NCBI RefSeq assembly: GCF_014837055.1
Contig: NZ_JACSPQ010000053.1
Coordinates: 62,001-126,000 of the forward strand
Origin: Phocaeicola faecium
GTDB lineage: Bacteria; Bacteroidota; Bacteroidia; Bacteroidales; Bacteroidaceae
Direction: 5' to 3'
DNA: 64,000 nt
This document shows, one piece after another, positions 9,648 through 19,576 of this stretch. The notes beneath the pieces were generated by a model that saw only the letters and a program-made list of their open reading frames with translations, was not told the DNA's origin and did not search any database. Numbering within the stretch: the stretch's first letter is position 1; every line of letters begins with the position of its first letter. The position numbers and the translations under genes are program-made.

Positions 9648-11231
9648 ATGAAAAGATATATATTGATGTTAGTGGCGTGTGCAGGCATAGTTGCGGCAGT
9701 CGCCCAAAACAAACTGTTGAACTCGCCTTTCCGCAAACTCCAACTGGCGGAATTTGCGATTGCCAACCTGTATGTAGATAAAGTAGACGAAGGAAAGTTG
9801 GTGGAAACGGCGATTATCAGTATGCTGGAAGAACTTGACCCACATTCCACTTACTCCGACCCGGAAGAAGTAAAACGCCTGAACGAACCTTTATTGGGAA
9901 ACTTTGAAGGAATCGGGATTCAGTTTAATATGGCAACCGATACGCTGTTTGTCATCCAGCCCGTATCGGGAGGTCCTTCAGAAAAGGTAGGCATTCTGGC
10001 AGGCGACCGCATCATAGAGGTGAACGACACCGTAATAGCCGGAGTAAAAATGACTACGGATGAAGTAATGCGCCGTTTGCGCGGGCCTAAGGGGTCGAAA
10101 GTCGATGTAAAAGTATTGCGCAACGGAGTGAAAGAGTTATTGCCTTTTACCATCAAACGCGATAAGATACCGGTTTACAGTCTTGATGCTTCATACATGG
10201 TAAACAAACACGTGGGGTACATCCGCATCAATCGTTTTGCGGCAACTACCGGACAAGAGTTTCGTGACGCACTTGGCAAGTTGCAAAAGCAGGGCATGAA
10301 GGATTTAATACTCGACCTGCAAGGCAACGGGGGAGGTTACCTGAATGCGGCAATCGAACTGTGCGACCAACTGCTGGGTAAAAAAGAACTTATTGTGTAT
10401 ACAGAAGGACGCCGTAACCCTCGCTCGGAATTTACAGCAAAAGGTGACGGTGATTTCCAAACGGGCCGGCTGGTGGTACTGGTCGACGAGTATTCGGCAT
10501 CTGCCAGCGAAATCGTTACGGGAGCCATTCAGGATTGGGACAGAGGCATCGTGGTAGGACGACGCACGTTTGGGAAAGGATTGGTTCAACGTCCGATTGA
10601 TTTGCCCGACGGCTCCATGATCCGGCTCACCGTGGCGCGTTACTACACGCCTTCGGGACGCTGCATCCAAAAGCCTTATGAGAGTATCGAACAATATAAT
10701 CAGGATTTGATAGACCGCTATAACCGTGGCGAAATGGTAAGTGCCGACAGTATTCATTTCCCCGATTCACTGAAAACCCGTACCCTGAAATTGGGACGAA
10801 CGGTATACGGCGGGGGAGGCATCATGCCCGATTATTTCGTCCCGATTGATACCACCATGTACACCGACTATTATCTTGCTCTGCGCGATAAAGGAGCTAT
10901 CGTTCAGGAGAATCTGAAGCTAATAGACCGCCATCGTGCCGAGTGGATGAAGAAGTATAAAACATTCGACCGCTTTAACCGCGATTTTGAAGTGACCGAC
11001 GAGATGTTGAACGAACTGATAGCTACCGGAAAGGCAACCGGAGCCACATACGATGAGGAACAATATCAAACGGCACTGCCTTTAATCAAGACCCAACTGA
11101 AAGCATTGATAGCCCGCGATTTGTGGGACATGAACGAATATTTTCAGGTGATCAACGAACTGAGCAACAGTATGCAAAAAGCTGTTCAACTGCTGGAGCA
11201 GCCCGGCCTGAACTTTCCGAAGCGGGAATAA
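9648..11231 (+). CDS. S41-family C-terminal processing peptidase
   Basis: A 527-residue periplasmic serine protease of the CtpA/Prc class. The N-terminal signal peptide is MKRYILMLVACAGIVAAVAQ. A PDZ domain follows (IQPVSGGPSEKVGILAGDRI, about residues 103-125), then the S41 catalytic core with SASASEIVTGAIQD (Ser285) and GRRTFGKGLVQ (Lys310), spaced 25 apart as in the family's Ser/Lys dyad. I start at ATG 9648 because the longer frame from 9585 runs through the repeat and would mask the signal peptide. The C-terminal 150 residues resemble the helical extension usual in Bacteroidetes members. Confidence 0.9.
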   Translation: MKRYILMLVACAGIVAAVAQNKLLNSPFRKLQLAEFAIANLYVDKVDEGKLVETAIISMLEELDPHSTYSDPEEVKRLNEPLLGNFEGIGIQFNMATDTLFVIQPVSGGPSEKVGILAGDRIIEVNDTVIAGVKMTTDEVMRRLRGPKGSKVDVKVLRNGVKELLPFTIKRDKIPVYSLDASYMVNKHVGYIRINRFAATTGQEFRDALGKLQKQGMKDLILDLQGNGGGYLNAAIELCDQLLGKKELIVYTEGRRNPRSEFTAKGDGDFQTGRLVVLVDEYSASASEIVTGAIQDWDRGIVVGRRTFGKGLVQRPIDLPDGSMIRLTVARYYTPSGRCIQKPYESIEQYNQDLIDRYNRGEMVSADSIHFPDSLKTRTLKLGRTVYGGGGIMPDYFVPIDTTMYTDYYLALRDKGAIVQENLKLIDRHRAEWMKKYKTFDRFNRDFEVTDEMLNELIATGKATGATYDEEQYQTALPLIKTQLKALIARDLWDMNEYFQVINELSNSMQKAVQLLEQPGLNFPKRE

Positions 11232-11241
11232 TAACCATACG

Positions 11242-11279
11242 GGTCAGCGCAAATGCCAATGGATAGGGTTGCGCTGACC
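11242..11279. terminator. hairpin between convergent genes
   Basis: GGTCAGCGCAA (11242-11252) pairs with TTGCGCTGACC (11269-11279), an 11-bp perfect stem. It sits in the 58-base gap between the convergent S41 and DUF5106 genes. No long T tract follows on either strand, so terminator function is inferred from position. Confidence 0.6.
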
Positions 11280-11289
11280 TGTATTCATC

Positions 11290-12252
11290 TCACAAGCCTA
11301 ATGTTTCCTTAATACGCCCATAAGGTACATCTTTCAGAAGCACCTGCTTGCGGGCATCTAAAAGATAGAGGCTCGGCATGGCTTTCAAGTCATAAAGCGC
11401 ATGGTCTTTTACCGTCATGCGGTCGTTTCCTATTATCCAGTTTTCCGGCATTTGAGGCAAGGCTTTTTTCCAAGCATCCTCATTTCCTTCGGTATAAATG
11501 GCAGTTACGGTTACATTGCCTTTATCTACCGCATTTGCCAATGCCGTATCGTCCATCATTTGTTGAAGAGTTTCATGGCAGCTCGGACATTCCGGATCAT
11601 AAAACACCAATATCATCCGGTTGCCGCGAACGGATGTCTGCTTTAAGGAACGTTTACTCCCGTCGGGCAGGTAGTATACAAAGTCGGTGGCTTCTGTACC
11701 TACCCGGTTGCGGCTCGCCAACTCTGCCTTGAAAGCCAGTGTACTTTTCTGTGCTTCATCCAACGCCTTGCTTTGCATCATACGCTTCAGATAAACCAGA
11801 TACAAGTCTTCGTTATAGAAAGGCGAGTTGGGATCGTACAGGTAATCTTCTGCCATCTGCATGAAAACCTTGCGCGCATGAGTATCTTGCTCCATTCCCG
11901 AACAGAAATTATCCATGCTCTGCCGGATGAGTTCCGGTCCGGTTATTCCGTCTGCCAACAATGCGATTTGATTTACAAAGCCTTGCTCGGAAACGTCCCG
12001 GTTATTGACTAATGCAGAGTCGGAGAAATCAAAGTTGTCCCAATAGTGTTGCAACAGGTATTCCTTTCGTTCTTCAGGCTCGGTCAGTGTAGAGGGAATG
12101 GACGGAAACGGGAACTGGGGTTCTACCGCTTGTTCCTGACGGGGGGACTGTGCGGAATCATCTGCCGTTTTCCTGCCGGCATTACCCTGACAGGCAAAGA
12201 GTACGACAAACATCAACAGTATCCCTACTTTGTTATATGACTTTTTTTTCAT
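11290..12252 (-). CDS. DUF5106 / thioredoxin-like lipoprotein
   Basis: A 320-residue lipoprotein. The signal sequence ends in a lipobox-like VVLFACQG (Cys20). Residues about 45-190 match the helical DUF5106 region often fused to thioredoxin folds in Bacteroidetes. The C-terminal domain is redoxin-like with a CPSC active-site pair in FYDPECPSCHE (about residue 218), a cis-Pro-type KAMPSLYLLD and a final strand. It probably acts as a periplasmic disulfide reductase or redox partner; the partner is unknown. It lies 17 bases downstream of dprA on the same strand. Confidence 0.8.
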   Translation of the reverse strand: MKKKSYNKVGILLMFVVLFACQGNAGRKTADDSAQSPRQEQAVEPQFPFPSIPSTLTEPEERKEYLLQHYWDNFDFSDSALVNNRDVSEQGFVNQIALLADGITGPELIRQSMDNFCSGMEQDTHARKVFMQMAEDYLYDPNSPFYNEDLYLVYLKRMMQSKALDEAQKSTLAFKAELASRNRVGTEATDFVYYLPDGSKRSLKQTSVRGNRMILVFYDPECPSCHETLQQMMDDTALANAVDKGNVTVTAIYTEGNEDAWKKALPQMPENWIIGNDRMTVKDHALYDLKAMPSLYLLDARKQVLLKDVPYGRIKETLGL

Positions 12253-12269
12253 GGTTATATAAGATTAAT

Positions 12270-13382
12270 TCAGATTAGTCTGTACATACCGCCTGCCAAC
12301 GTGCGGATTATCCCTTTCATCTCTAACTCAAAAAGGATTCCGGTGAGGCGGTTGATGGCAATGTTGCTTTCTACTACCAACAAATTGATTTGCAGTCCTT
12401 CTTCGTGTTTCTGCAGCAGGTCGACTACCAGTTGTTCGTCGGCAGAGAGGTCGGGAAAAAGCTGACGCTGTACGGCTGCTGCCGGAGTTTTCTGAGGGGC
12501 ATCCCAGTTCATCGCCTTAACCAATTCTTCCGCACTTTGAAGCAACGAAGCGCGATTATTACGTATCAGGTTGTTACACCCTTCGGAAAAGACATCACCC
12601 ACTCTGCCGGGCACGGCAAAACAGTCGCGGTGGTAGCTTTCGGCTATTTCGGCTGTTATCAGCGAACCTCCTTTGGCTGCCGACTCAATGACCACTGTGG
12701 CATCACTGATACCCGCAACAATGCGATTACGCTTCACAAAGTTCTGGCGGTCGGGGCTGGTTCCGCTCGGATACTCGGTCAGCAGTCCGCCGTGTTCCGT
12801 CATTTCGGCTGCCGTTTTCCGGTGAACGTTCGGATAGATTCTATCCAGCCCGTGGGCCAGTACGCCTACCGTGTCCAGCCCGTTTTGTAAGGCTGCGCGA
12901 TGGGCATGGATATCTACTCCATACGCCAAACCGCTTACTATGATGACATCGGGCAACAATTCTTTCAGTTCGCCCACAAACCTCAAACACATATCCTTTC
13001 CGTACTCTGTAACATTGCGCGTGCCTACGATGCTGACTACGTGCATGGCGTTCAGATCGGCATTTCCACGATAAAACAACACCAGCGGAGAATCTTCACA
13101 CTCGCGTAAGCGCGAAGGGTAATCGGCATCTTTAGCAGTAAGTACACGGATGCGGTTTTTCTCGGCAAACTGTAATTCGGCTTCACACAGACGCAACGTA
13201 TCAGGGCAGTCGAACGATTTTACCAGCCGTTTCGGGAAGCCCGGAATACTACGCGACAGCTCCTGCGTATGAAGGAACAAATCGCTCGCATTATCCACCG
13301 CACGCAACAAATTATGCGCTCCTATCAGTCCCACACCCGGAATGCGCGTAAGGGCAAACGTATAAAGCGTTTCTTCGTTCAT
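12270..13382 (-). CDS. dprA: DNA processing protein DprA
   Basis: A 370-residue cytoplasmic protein of the DprA/Smf family, which loads RecA on incoming single-stranded DNA. An N-terminal helix-hairpin-helix-like region (LTRIPGVGLIGAHNLL) is followed by the Rossmann-like core with SIVGTRNVTEYG, SGLAYGVDIHAHRAAL, HGLDRIYPNVHR and KRNRIVAGISDATVVIE, GGSLITAEIA. A C-terminal winged-helix DML1-like domain (about 305-370) is present. It overlaps the upstream thioesterase gene by 4 bases, which indicates translational coupling. Confidence 0.93.
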   Translation of the reverse strand: MNEETLYTFALTRIPGVGLIGAHNLLRAVDNASDLFLHTQELSRSIPGFPKRLVKSFDCPDTLRLCEAELQFAEKNRIRVLTAKDADYPSRLRECEDSPLVLFYRGNADLNAMHVVSIVGTRNVTEYGKDMCLRFVGELKELLPDVIIVSGLAYGVDIHAHRAALQNGLDTVGVLAHGLDRIYPNVHRKTAAEMTEHGGLLTEYPSGTSPDRQNFVKRNRIVAGISDATVVIESAAKGGSLITAEIAESYHRDCFAVPGRVGDVFSEGCNNLIRNNRASLLQSAEELVKAMNWDAPQKTPAAAVQRQLFPDLSADEQLVVDLLQKHEEGLQINLLVVESNIAINRLTGILFELEMKGIIRTLAGGMYRLI

Positions 13383-13786
13383 TCGCTGAGGTAAGGAGAA
13401 AAGGTTTCGTAAAGTAATGCGCTTTCACTCAAACGTCCGCCTACGAGACAAACTGTTTCAACAGTCGACTTGATGACCGGCTTCATGTCGGGCAGGCGGA
13501 AAATATCTTGATAAAATACGTACTTAATGCCCTCTTTCTTCAGGTATAATTTTGACACGAACTCATCGCCGCTGCGCAGCGGAGTCTTGAATGCCATGTT
13601 CAGACGCGCCACCACGGGGTCGATGCCCTGCTCATGCAGCCGGGCAAAACTGATGCCTGCCGAAAGCAGAAATTCATGACGTGTATGCTCGATGTAATGT
13701 TGGTAATTGGCATTATTCACAATTCCCTGTAAGTCGCATTCGTAATCGCGCACTTTCATCGTAAGTTCAAAGATATACTTTTCCAT
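13379..13786 (-). CDS. acyl-CoA thioesterase, YbgC/4-hydroxybenzoyl-CoA type
   Basis: A 135-residue hotdog-fold protein. The N-terminal motif KVRDYECDLQGIVNNANYQHYIEHTRHEFL contains the family's Asp/Glu followed by a conserved NxxYxxY segment (shown here as NNANYQHYIEH). It probably hydrolyses a cytoplasmic acyl-CoA or acyl-ACP thioester; the substrate cannot be named. Its stop overlaps the dprA start (ATGA type), and it begins the thioesterase-dprA-DUF5106 transcript. Confidence 0.85.
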   Translation of the reverse strand: MEKYIFELTMKVRDYECDLQGIVNNANYQHYIEHTRHEFLLSAGISFARLHEQGIDPVVARLNMAFKTPLRSGDEFVSKLYLKKEGIKYVFYQDIFRLPDMKPVIKSTVETVCLVGGRLSESALLYETFSPYLSE

Positions 13787-13954
13787 ATCAGTGTTTAGTG
13801 TTATTCTGACAAAGATATAGTTTATCTGTGAAAAAATAATCCGCTTTCTGCAGTAAGTTCTGAGAAATATCCTGTTCTGCCAACTATTGCTACAGATGCC
13901 TTCTCCGGTAAAATCCTGTATTTTAGGTACTATCCGGTTCTGTCGGGAAGTTGG

Positions 13955-14044
13955 AAAATCCTACCCATAGGACGGGGGAATTCTATGGGTAGAACCGAGT
14001 AACTCTACCGCATGGAATGACTGACGCTAACGGTAGCGTTTTCC
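13955..14044 (-). repeat. dispersed hairpin repeat, copy 3
   Basis: Same orientation as copy 1: module B (CTACCCATAG with CTATGGGTAG), then module A (CTACCGCATG with CTAACGGTAGCGTTTT). The flank TATCCGGTTCTGTCGGGAAG (13931-13950) matches the third flanking module of the copies at 23216 and 32886. Gap 13787-14163 contains this element and a terminator but no gene. Confidence 0.85.
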
Positions 14045-14087
14045 GGAACAAATCAATGGGTTTTTCACCTACGCTTTCAGCTATAAA

Positions 14088-14131
14088 AAACAAAAGGCTA
14101 CCTCAAAAAAAATTGAGATAACCTTTTGTTT
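14088..14131 (-). terminator. Rho-independent terminator after ftsW
   Basis: The arms AAACAAAAGG... (14088-14106) and ...CCTTTTGTTT (14113-14131) pair over 19 positions with two non-Watson-Crick pairs. Read on the minus strand the hairpin is followed by a T run (A run at 14085-14090). It ends the minus-strand dcw transcript directly after ftsW. Confidence 0.8.
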
Positions 14132-14163
14132 CGCGTATAATTTACGTCAGTAGAAACCAATAT

Positions 14164-15471
14164 TTACTGGTTGGGCTGCGCATCTTTATCGGTCTTCGTC
14201 TGCTCAGCCAAGTTCATTGCCGCCGTTTGAAGTGCAGCGATGGCAGCTTCCTGCACCTGCTGTTTTTGCCTTTCTTCTTCCTCCTTGCGTCGGGCTTCCA
14301 TTTCGTTTACGTAACGGCTCACGCTCAGTATCATCCCGATATAAGCACAGTTGATGAGTGTAGACGTTCCTCCCTTGCTGATAAGCGGAAGAGGTTGTCC
14401 GGTAACAGGAAACAGTCCTACGGCTACCATCATGTTAAGCAACGCCTGCGATACCAACAGCAGTGCGATACCCATTACCAGAAACGCAGGGAAACTCCTG
14501 TCACACTTTCGGGCGATTTTCCCCGTTCGCATCAGCAACCAAATATAAAGAATGGCAACAAACGCCCCTCCCACCAGTCCGAGTTCTTCGATGATAATGG
14601 CGAAAATGAAGTCGGAAAATGCTTGCGAAAGGAAGTCACGCTGGATACTGTTTCCGGGCATCTTACCTACGATGTGACTGGAAGCAATGGCTATATTGGC
14701 ATGAGCTACTTGTGCATTCTTGTCGATATCGTATTTAGCGGCAGGAACGGCTTCGCTGTCGGCAAAAAATCCCTTGATACGGTTCTGCCACGTCTCTACA
14801 CGGTGCATCATCGGCACTTCTCTCAGTTTCTCGGCAGGGATAGCCATTACCACCCCGATGAAAAGACCAAGCATCAGCACCACTGCCGCCGCCAGCTTGG
14901 TCAGTTGCTGCCACGGAACTCTGCCGATAATCATCATCAAGAATACCACTCCGAACAGCAACACCGCCGTAGAGCCGTTTTCGGGGGCAATCAATATGAA
15001 AACAACGCCCGTTATCCACATTATCCACCGGAAAGCCTTCCGGTTTGTTCCGTTTTCTTCTTGAAACTTAGACAAGATGAATGCCGTAACGATTATTACC
15101 GCCATTTTCGCCAACTCGGAAGGCTGAAACTGAATGCCGAAAAACGTCATCCACCGTGCCGCACCGTTGATACGGTCGCCCGTTACAAGTCCGGTTATCG
15201 TAACAAAAGCCAATAAGACAGCCGAAATAGGGAGAAGGAAGAACGGAAATACCCGGAAAAACTTATAGGGAATGTTGTGAACCAACACTACGATACAGGC
15301 TCCCACCATCAGGATGAGGCTATGCTGGGTAATAGGTTCCCAATGGTCGCCGCTCTTGTAAGTCAGCGTACTGGCGGCGCTGAATACCTCGATAACGGAT
15401 ACCAGACAAAGAAACAGGAAGATAATCCAGATAGCCTTGTCGCCTTTAAACAAATTTTTTAGCAAATCCAT
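14164..15471 (-). CDS. ftsW: peptidoglycan glycosyltransferase / SEDS protein FtsW
   Basis: A 435-residue SEDS-family integral membrane protein that polymerises lipid II at the septum together with FtsI. About ten hydrophobic segments are visible. Family motifs include RWMTFFGIQFQPSELAKMA and the C-terminal LPLISKGGTSTLINCAYIGM. A charged, probably coiled tail of about 45 residues (EARRKEEEERQKQQ) follows the last membrane segment. It is the last gene of the cell-wall cluster here; murG, which normally follows in Bacteroides, is absent. It lies 23 bases after murD. Confidence 0.93.
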   Translation of the reverse strand: MDLLKNLFKGDKAIWIIFLFLCLVSVIEVFSAASTLTYKSGDHWEPITQHSLILMVGACIVVLVHNIPYKFFRVFPFFLLPISAVLLAFVTITGLVTGDRINGAARWMTFFGIQFQPSELAKMAVIIVTAFILSKFQEENGTNRKAFRWIMWITGVVFILIAPENGSTAVLLFGVVFLMMIIGRVPWQQLTKLAAAVVLMLGLFIGVVMAIPAEKLREVPMMHRVETWQNRIKGFFADSEAVPAAKYDIDKNAQVAHANIAIASSHIVGKMPGNSIQRDFLSQAFSDFIFAIIIEELGLVGGAFVAILYIWLLMRTGKIARKCDRSFPAFLVMGIALLLVSQALLNMMVAVGLFPVTGQPLPLISKGGTSTLINCAYIGMILSVSRYVNEMEARRKEEEERQKQQVQEAAIAALQTAAMNLAEQTKTDKDAQPNQ

Positions 15472-15494
15472 CGCTCTAAGTATCTAACGGTTTA

Positions 15495-16829
15495 TTACAG
15501 GTTTCTTACACACTCTTTAAACTGGTCGCCGCGGTCTTCGTAACTCTTAAAGAGGTCGAAGCTGGCGCAGCAGGGACTCAGCAATACGGTTTCGCCCTGT
15601 TTTGCCATCCGGTAAGCAGCATCAACGGCATCTTTCATGCTTTGGACATCGGCTATCGGCAGTCCGAACCCATCGAAAAATCCGTGCAACTTCTCGTTGT
15701 GCAAGCCCAAAAAGATAAGCCCAGAACATTTTTCCCTTACCAAATCGGCAATTTCGTTGTAATCATTTCCTTTGTCTTTGCCACCCAAAATAAGTACCGT
15801 CTTGGTTTTCATGCTCTGAAGGGCATACCAGCAAGAGTTTACATTCGTGGCTTTCGAGTCGTTAACGTACTCTACACCACGCACACGAGCCACCTTCTCT
15901 AAACGGTGTTCCACCCCCTTGAAATCGCTCAACGCCTCCCGGATATCTTCTTTCCGGATACCGGCAATGTTGGCAGAGATACCTGCCGCCATCGAGTTGA
16001 ACAGATTGTGCGTGCCTGTCAAAGCCAGCTCCTCCTGTTCCATGTTAAAGGCGATGGGCTGTGTGAAATAAATCTTGTTCTGCTCAACAAATGCAGCCAG
16101 CCCGTCTTCACGCTTTTCAGCAAAGGGATAATAATGTCCGTGAATGCCATACTTATGAAGTTCGTGTTGGATAATGGGGTCATCGTTCCAGAAAATAAAT
16201 GCATCTTCAGGCGTCTGGTTCTGGATAATGCGGAACTTGGCATCCACATAGTTCTGCATCTTGTAATCATAACGGTCGAGATGGTCGGGCGTGATGTTCA
16301 TCAGCACGGCAATGTTGGCATGAAACTTATACATGTTATCCAACTGGAAGCTGCTCAACTCGATAACATAATAATCGTAGTTACATTCCGCCACCTGATA
16401 AGCAAGGCTCTGACCGATATTTCCGGCAAGCCCCACGTTGAGTCCGGCTTTCTTGAAGATATGATAAATCAGCGAGGTAGTGGTTGTTTTTCCGTTACTG
16501 CCCGTGATACAAATCATTTTGGCATTCGTATAACGTCCGGCAAATTCGATTTCGGAAATAACCGGAATGCCTTTTTCTTTCAGTTTCAGAATCATAGGAA
16601 CATCGTTGGGGATGCCCGGACTCTTGATTACTTCGTCGGCATTCAGTATCAACTCCTCCGTATGCTTTCCCTCTTCCCACCGGATGCCTCTTTCGTTTAA
16701 CATGTCTTTGTATTTGTCTTTAATGGCAGACATGTCTGATACAAACGTGTCGAAACCTTTCTTTTGTGCCAGTATCGCTGCACCTGTGCCGCTTTCACCG
16801 GCTCCTAATATGACAATTCTCTTTGTCAT
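15495..16829 (-). CDS. murD: UDP-N-acetylmuramoylalanine-D-glutamate ligase
   Basis: A 444-residue Mur ligase that adds D-glutamate to UDP-MurNAc-L-Ala in the cytoplasm. An N-terminal Rossmann-like domain (IVILGAGESGTGAAILA) is followed by the ATP P-loop ITGSNGKTTTTSLIYHI (about residue 113), MNITPDHLDRYD, and a C-terminal domain beginning near GVEHRLEKVARVRGVEYVNDSKATN. The length is typical. It lies 6 bases downstream of mraY, in the middle of the dcw operon. Confidence 0.95.
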   Translation of the reverse strand: MTKRIVILGAGESGTGAAILAQKKGFDTFVSDMSAIKDKYKDMLNERGIRWEEGKHTEELILNADEVIKSPGIPNDVPMILKLKEKGIPVISEIEFAGRYTNAKMICITGSNGKTTTTSLIYHIFKKAGLNVGLAGNIGQSLAYQVAECNYDYYVIELSSFQLDNMYKFHANIAVLMNITPDHLDRYDYKMQNYVDAKFRIIQNQTPEDAFIFWNDDPIIQHELHKYGIHGHYYPFAEKREDGLAAFVEQNKIYFTQPIAFNMEQEELALTGTHNLFNSMAAGISANIAGIRKEDIREALSDFKGVEHRLEKVARVRGVEYVNDSKATNVNSCWYALQSMKTKTVLILGGKDKGNDYNEIADLVREKCSGLIFLGLHNEKLHGFFDGFGLPIADVQSMKDAVDAAYRMAKQGETVLLSPCCASFDLFKSYEDRGDQFKECVRNL

Positions 16830-16835
16830 GACTCT

Positions 16836-18104
16836 TTATCTAATCTTTAAAGTTATAATCGTTATTGCTGCGAGTACGATGGTTACAATCCAGAAGCGGA
16901 CGGTAATTTTCGACTCGTGAAATACACTCGCCGGACGTGTAAAAACATACGTACACTCAGGGTCGAGCTGCGATAGGGTCGTGCGGAAATGATCGTGAAT
17001 CGGCGTACGTTTGAAAACACGTCGCTTGATTCCTTTTTTCTTTCCGCTCCGGAAGTATCTTACTTGTAAAATTACAGACAAATTCTCTATAAGGAACACA
17101 CCGCACAGTATCGGTATGAGCAATTCTTTATGGATAATGATGGCGAAAACAGCGATGATACCGCCAATGGTAAGGCTACCCGTATCGCCCATAAATACTT
17201 GAGCGGGGAACGCATTATACCACAAGAAACCGATAAGCGCACCAATAAAGGCGCAAATATAGATTACCAGTTCCTCACTTCCCGGTATATACATAATATT
17301 CAGGTAACCGGCGTATTCGATGTGACTGGAAACGTAAGCCAGAATCCCTAACGTGACTCCGATTATCGCAGAGTTTCCGGCTGCCATACCATCCATCCCG
17401 TCATTCAGGTTGGCTCCGTTGGATACGGCTGTCACCACAAATATCGTAACCAGTACGAATACAATCCAACCCGCTGTTTGTGCATGTTCGCCGAAGAATC
17501 CTACAAAATCAGCATAATCAAGGTTATTGTTCTTAAAGAAAGGGATGGTTGTTTTAGTAGACTTCTCATCTTGCGTCTTATGCACCACCTCTACAATCTC
17601 TCCGTTACGCTGTACTTCCACATTCTCGCGTATAACTACATCGGGACTAAGGTAAAGCGTCAGTCCTACAATCAATCCCAAGCCTACTTGCCCGATAATT
17701 TTAAACTTTCCATGCAAGCCCTCCTTGTCTTTGCGGAATACTTTGATATAATCATCCAAAAAGCCCAAAGTTCCTAACCAAACAGTGGTTATCAGCATCA
17801 GCAACATATAGATATTATGCAGCTTACCCAACAATAGGCAAGGTATCAGGGTAGCCACAATAATGATAATGCCTCCCATTGTAGGAACGCCAACTTTATT
17901 GACATTAAAGGGGTCAATCGAAGCGTCGCGCTGGGTTTCGGTTATTTGTTTCCGTTTCAGCAAATTGATAAAGTATTCCCCAAAAATAGAAGAAATCAAC
18001 AATGCAATGATAACCGCCATCAGCGAACGAAACGATACGTAACCAAACATTCGCGCACCGGGAAAATCAATTTGCTCTAAATAATGAAATAGATAATATA
18101 ACAT
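16836..18104 (-). CDS. mraY: phospho-N-acetylmuramoyl-pentapeptide transferase
   Basis: A 422-residue integral membrane enzyme that makes lipid I. Motifs seen: LGFLDDYIKVFRKDKEGL (the Asp-Asp pair), SNGANLNDGMDGMAAG (catalytic Asp) and FLWYNAFPAQVFMGDTGSL. It is about 60 residues longer than the E. coli enzyme because of an insert after the fifth segment (about residues 160-200, VQRNGEIVEVVHKTQDEKST), which I regard as usual for this phylum. It lies 5 bases after murE. Confidence 0.95.
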   Translation of the reverse strand: MLYYLFHYLEQIDFPGARMFGYVSFRSLMAVIIALLISSIFGEYFINLLKRKQITETQRDASIDPFNVNKVGVPTMGGIIIIVATLIPCLLLGKLHNIYMLLMLITTVWLGTLGFLDDYIKVFRKDKEGLHGKFKIIGQVGLGLIVGLTLYLSPDVVIRENVEVQRNGEIVEVVHKTQDEKSTKTTIPFFKNNNLDYADFVGFFGEHAQTAGWIVFVLVTIFVVTAVSNGANLNDGMDGMAAGNSAIIGVTLGILAYVSSHIEYAGYLNIMYIPGSEELVIYICAFIGALIGFLWYNAFPAQVFMGDTGSLTIGGIIAVFAIIIHKELLIPILCGVFLIENLSVILQVRYFRSGKKKGIKRRVFKRTPIHDHFRTTLSQLDPECTYVFTRPASVFHESKITVRFWIVTIVLAAITIITLKIR

Positions 18105-18109
18105 GCCTA

Positions 18110-19567
18110 TCAGTTTTCGTTTGCAAATATATCTTTTACCACTTCTTTATCATCGAAATGATGTTTCACTCCCTTAACTTCTTGGTAATTCTCATGTCCC
18201 TTTCCGGCTATCAACACCACATCGCCCGGTTGTGCCAGCATACATGCCGTACGGATGGCTTCACGGCGGTCGGCAATAGAGATAACCTTACGCATATCCT
18301 CTTTTGTCAATCCTGCCAACATATCGTTAATGATATCTTGCGGTTCTTCGAAGCGGGGATTATCCGACGTTATCACTACCTTATCGCTTTGTTTTACCGA
18401 TTCTTGCGCCATGAGCGGACGTTTGCCTTTATCGCGATTACCGCCTGCCCCCACTACCGTGATTACTTGTCCGCGTCCTTTGAGCACTTCATGAATGGCA
18501 TTCAATACATTCTCTAAGGCATCGGGGGTATGAGCGTAATCTACAATCGCTGTATAACCTTTCGGCGAACGAATGGCATCGAAACGTCCGGATACAGGAC
18601 GCAAGATGCTTAATGCAATTAAGACTTCTTCCGGCTGTTTTCCCAATAAGCAGGCTGCTCCATATACGGCCAACAAATTAGAAGCGTTAAACCGTCCGAT
18701 GAATTGTACGTTCACCTCTCTGTTGTTAATATCCAACAACATTCCTTCAAAGCCGTCTTCCAATACCTTCCCTTTGAAATCGCATAACGTACGAAGCGAA
18801 TAAGTCGCAACTTTGGCTTTCGTATTTTGTACCATGACCAAACCATTTTTATCATCGGCGTTCGTCAGTGCGAAAGCCGATTTAGGAAGTCCATCGAAAA
18901 AAGCCTTCTTCGCTTTCAGATAATTCTCAAAGGTTTTATGGTAGTCCAAATGGTCGCGGGTGAGATTCGTAAAGATACCTCCTGCAAATTTCAGTCCGCC
19001 GATACGTTTTTGAGCCACCGAATGAGAACTTACTTCCATAAACGCATATTTACAGCCTTCGTCTGCCATTTTGCCTAATAATCTGTTAAGCGTAATGGGG
19101 TCGGGTGTAGTATGGTCGGTCGGAATGGCTTCTCCGTCAATATAATTGCATACCGTAGATATTAAACCTACCTTATATCCAAAGCGGCGAAACATTTCAT
19201 AAAGCAAAGTAGCGATGGTGGTTTTCCCGTTCGTTCCGGTAACGCCCACCAAATCTAATTTTTCTGTCGGATTGCCATAAAATGTTGTAGCCAACTTGCC
19301 TACCGCATCTTCCGAATCGCTCACTTGAACATAAGTTACCTTGTCATCGGTTTGCTCAGGCAGGGTTTCACATACGATAGCGGCAGCTCCACCGGCAATA
19401 GCTTTTCCGATGTACGCATGTCCGTCTGTTTGAGTTCCTTTCACAGCTACAAACAAACAGCCGGGCTTCACCAAGCGCGAGTCCATTTGTATGTCTGTTA
19501 CCTCTATATTTAAATCGCCTGCCCAACGGCAAACGTTCACAGATTTCAAAATTTCTTCCAGTTTCAT
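18110..19567 (-). CDS. murE: UDP-MurNAc-tripeptide synthetase (meso-DAP adding)
   Basis: A 485-residue Mur ligase. The P-loop [18 protein letters not shown] lies near residue 110, followed by [12 protein letters not shown] and the C-terminal motif [13 protein letters not shown] is the signature for meso-diaminopimelate specificity, in contrast to the lysine enzymes, so the peptidoglycan of this organism should be DAP type. It acts in the cytoplasm between MurD and MurF. It lies 9 bases downstream of ftsI. Confidence 0.95.
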   Translation of the reverse strand: MKLEEILKSVNVCRWAGDLNIEVTDIQMDSRLVKPGCLFVAVKGTQTDGHAYIGKAIAGGAAAIVCETLPEQTDDKVTYVQVSDSEDAVGKLATTFYGNPTEKLDLVGVTGTNGKTTIATLLYEMFRRFGYKVGLISTVCNYIDGEAIPTDHTTPDPITLNRLLGKMADEGCKYAFMEVSSHSVAQKRIGGLKFAGGIFTNLTRDHLDYHKTFENYLKAKKAFFDGLPKSAFALTNADDKNGLVMVQNTKAKVATYSLRTLCDFKGKVLEDGFEGMLLDINNREVNVQFIGRFNASNLLAVYGAACLLGKQPEEVLIALSILRPVSGRFDAIRSPKGYTAIVDYAHTPDALENVLNAIHEVLKGRGQVITVVGAGGNRDKGKRPLMAQESVKQSDKVVITSDNPRFEEPQDIINDMLAGLTKEDMRKVISIADRREAIRTACMLAQPGDVVLIAGKGHENYQEVKGVKHHFDDKEVVKDIFANEN

Positions 19568-19576
19568 TTCTTTATC

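Noticed and set aside
14227-15216. Long open frame on the plus strand, 329 codons
   Set aside because: It is fully antisense to ftsW, has low-complexity His/Arg-rich text and no family motif; it is a shadow of the real gene. The same applies to the long frames opposite ftsI (19601-20620), murD (15906-16700) and the cytidylyltransferase gene (48178-49128).
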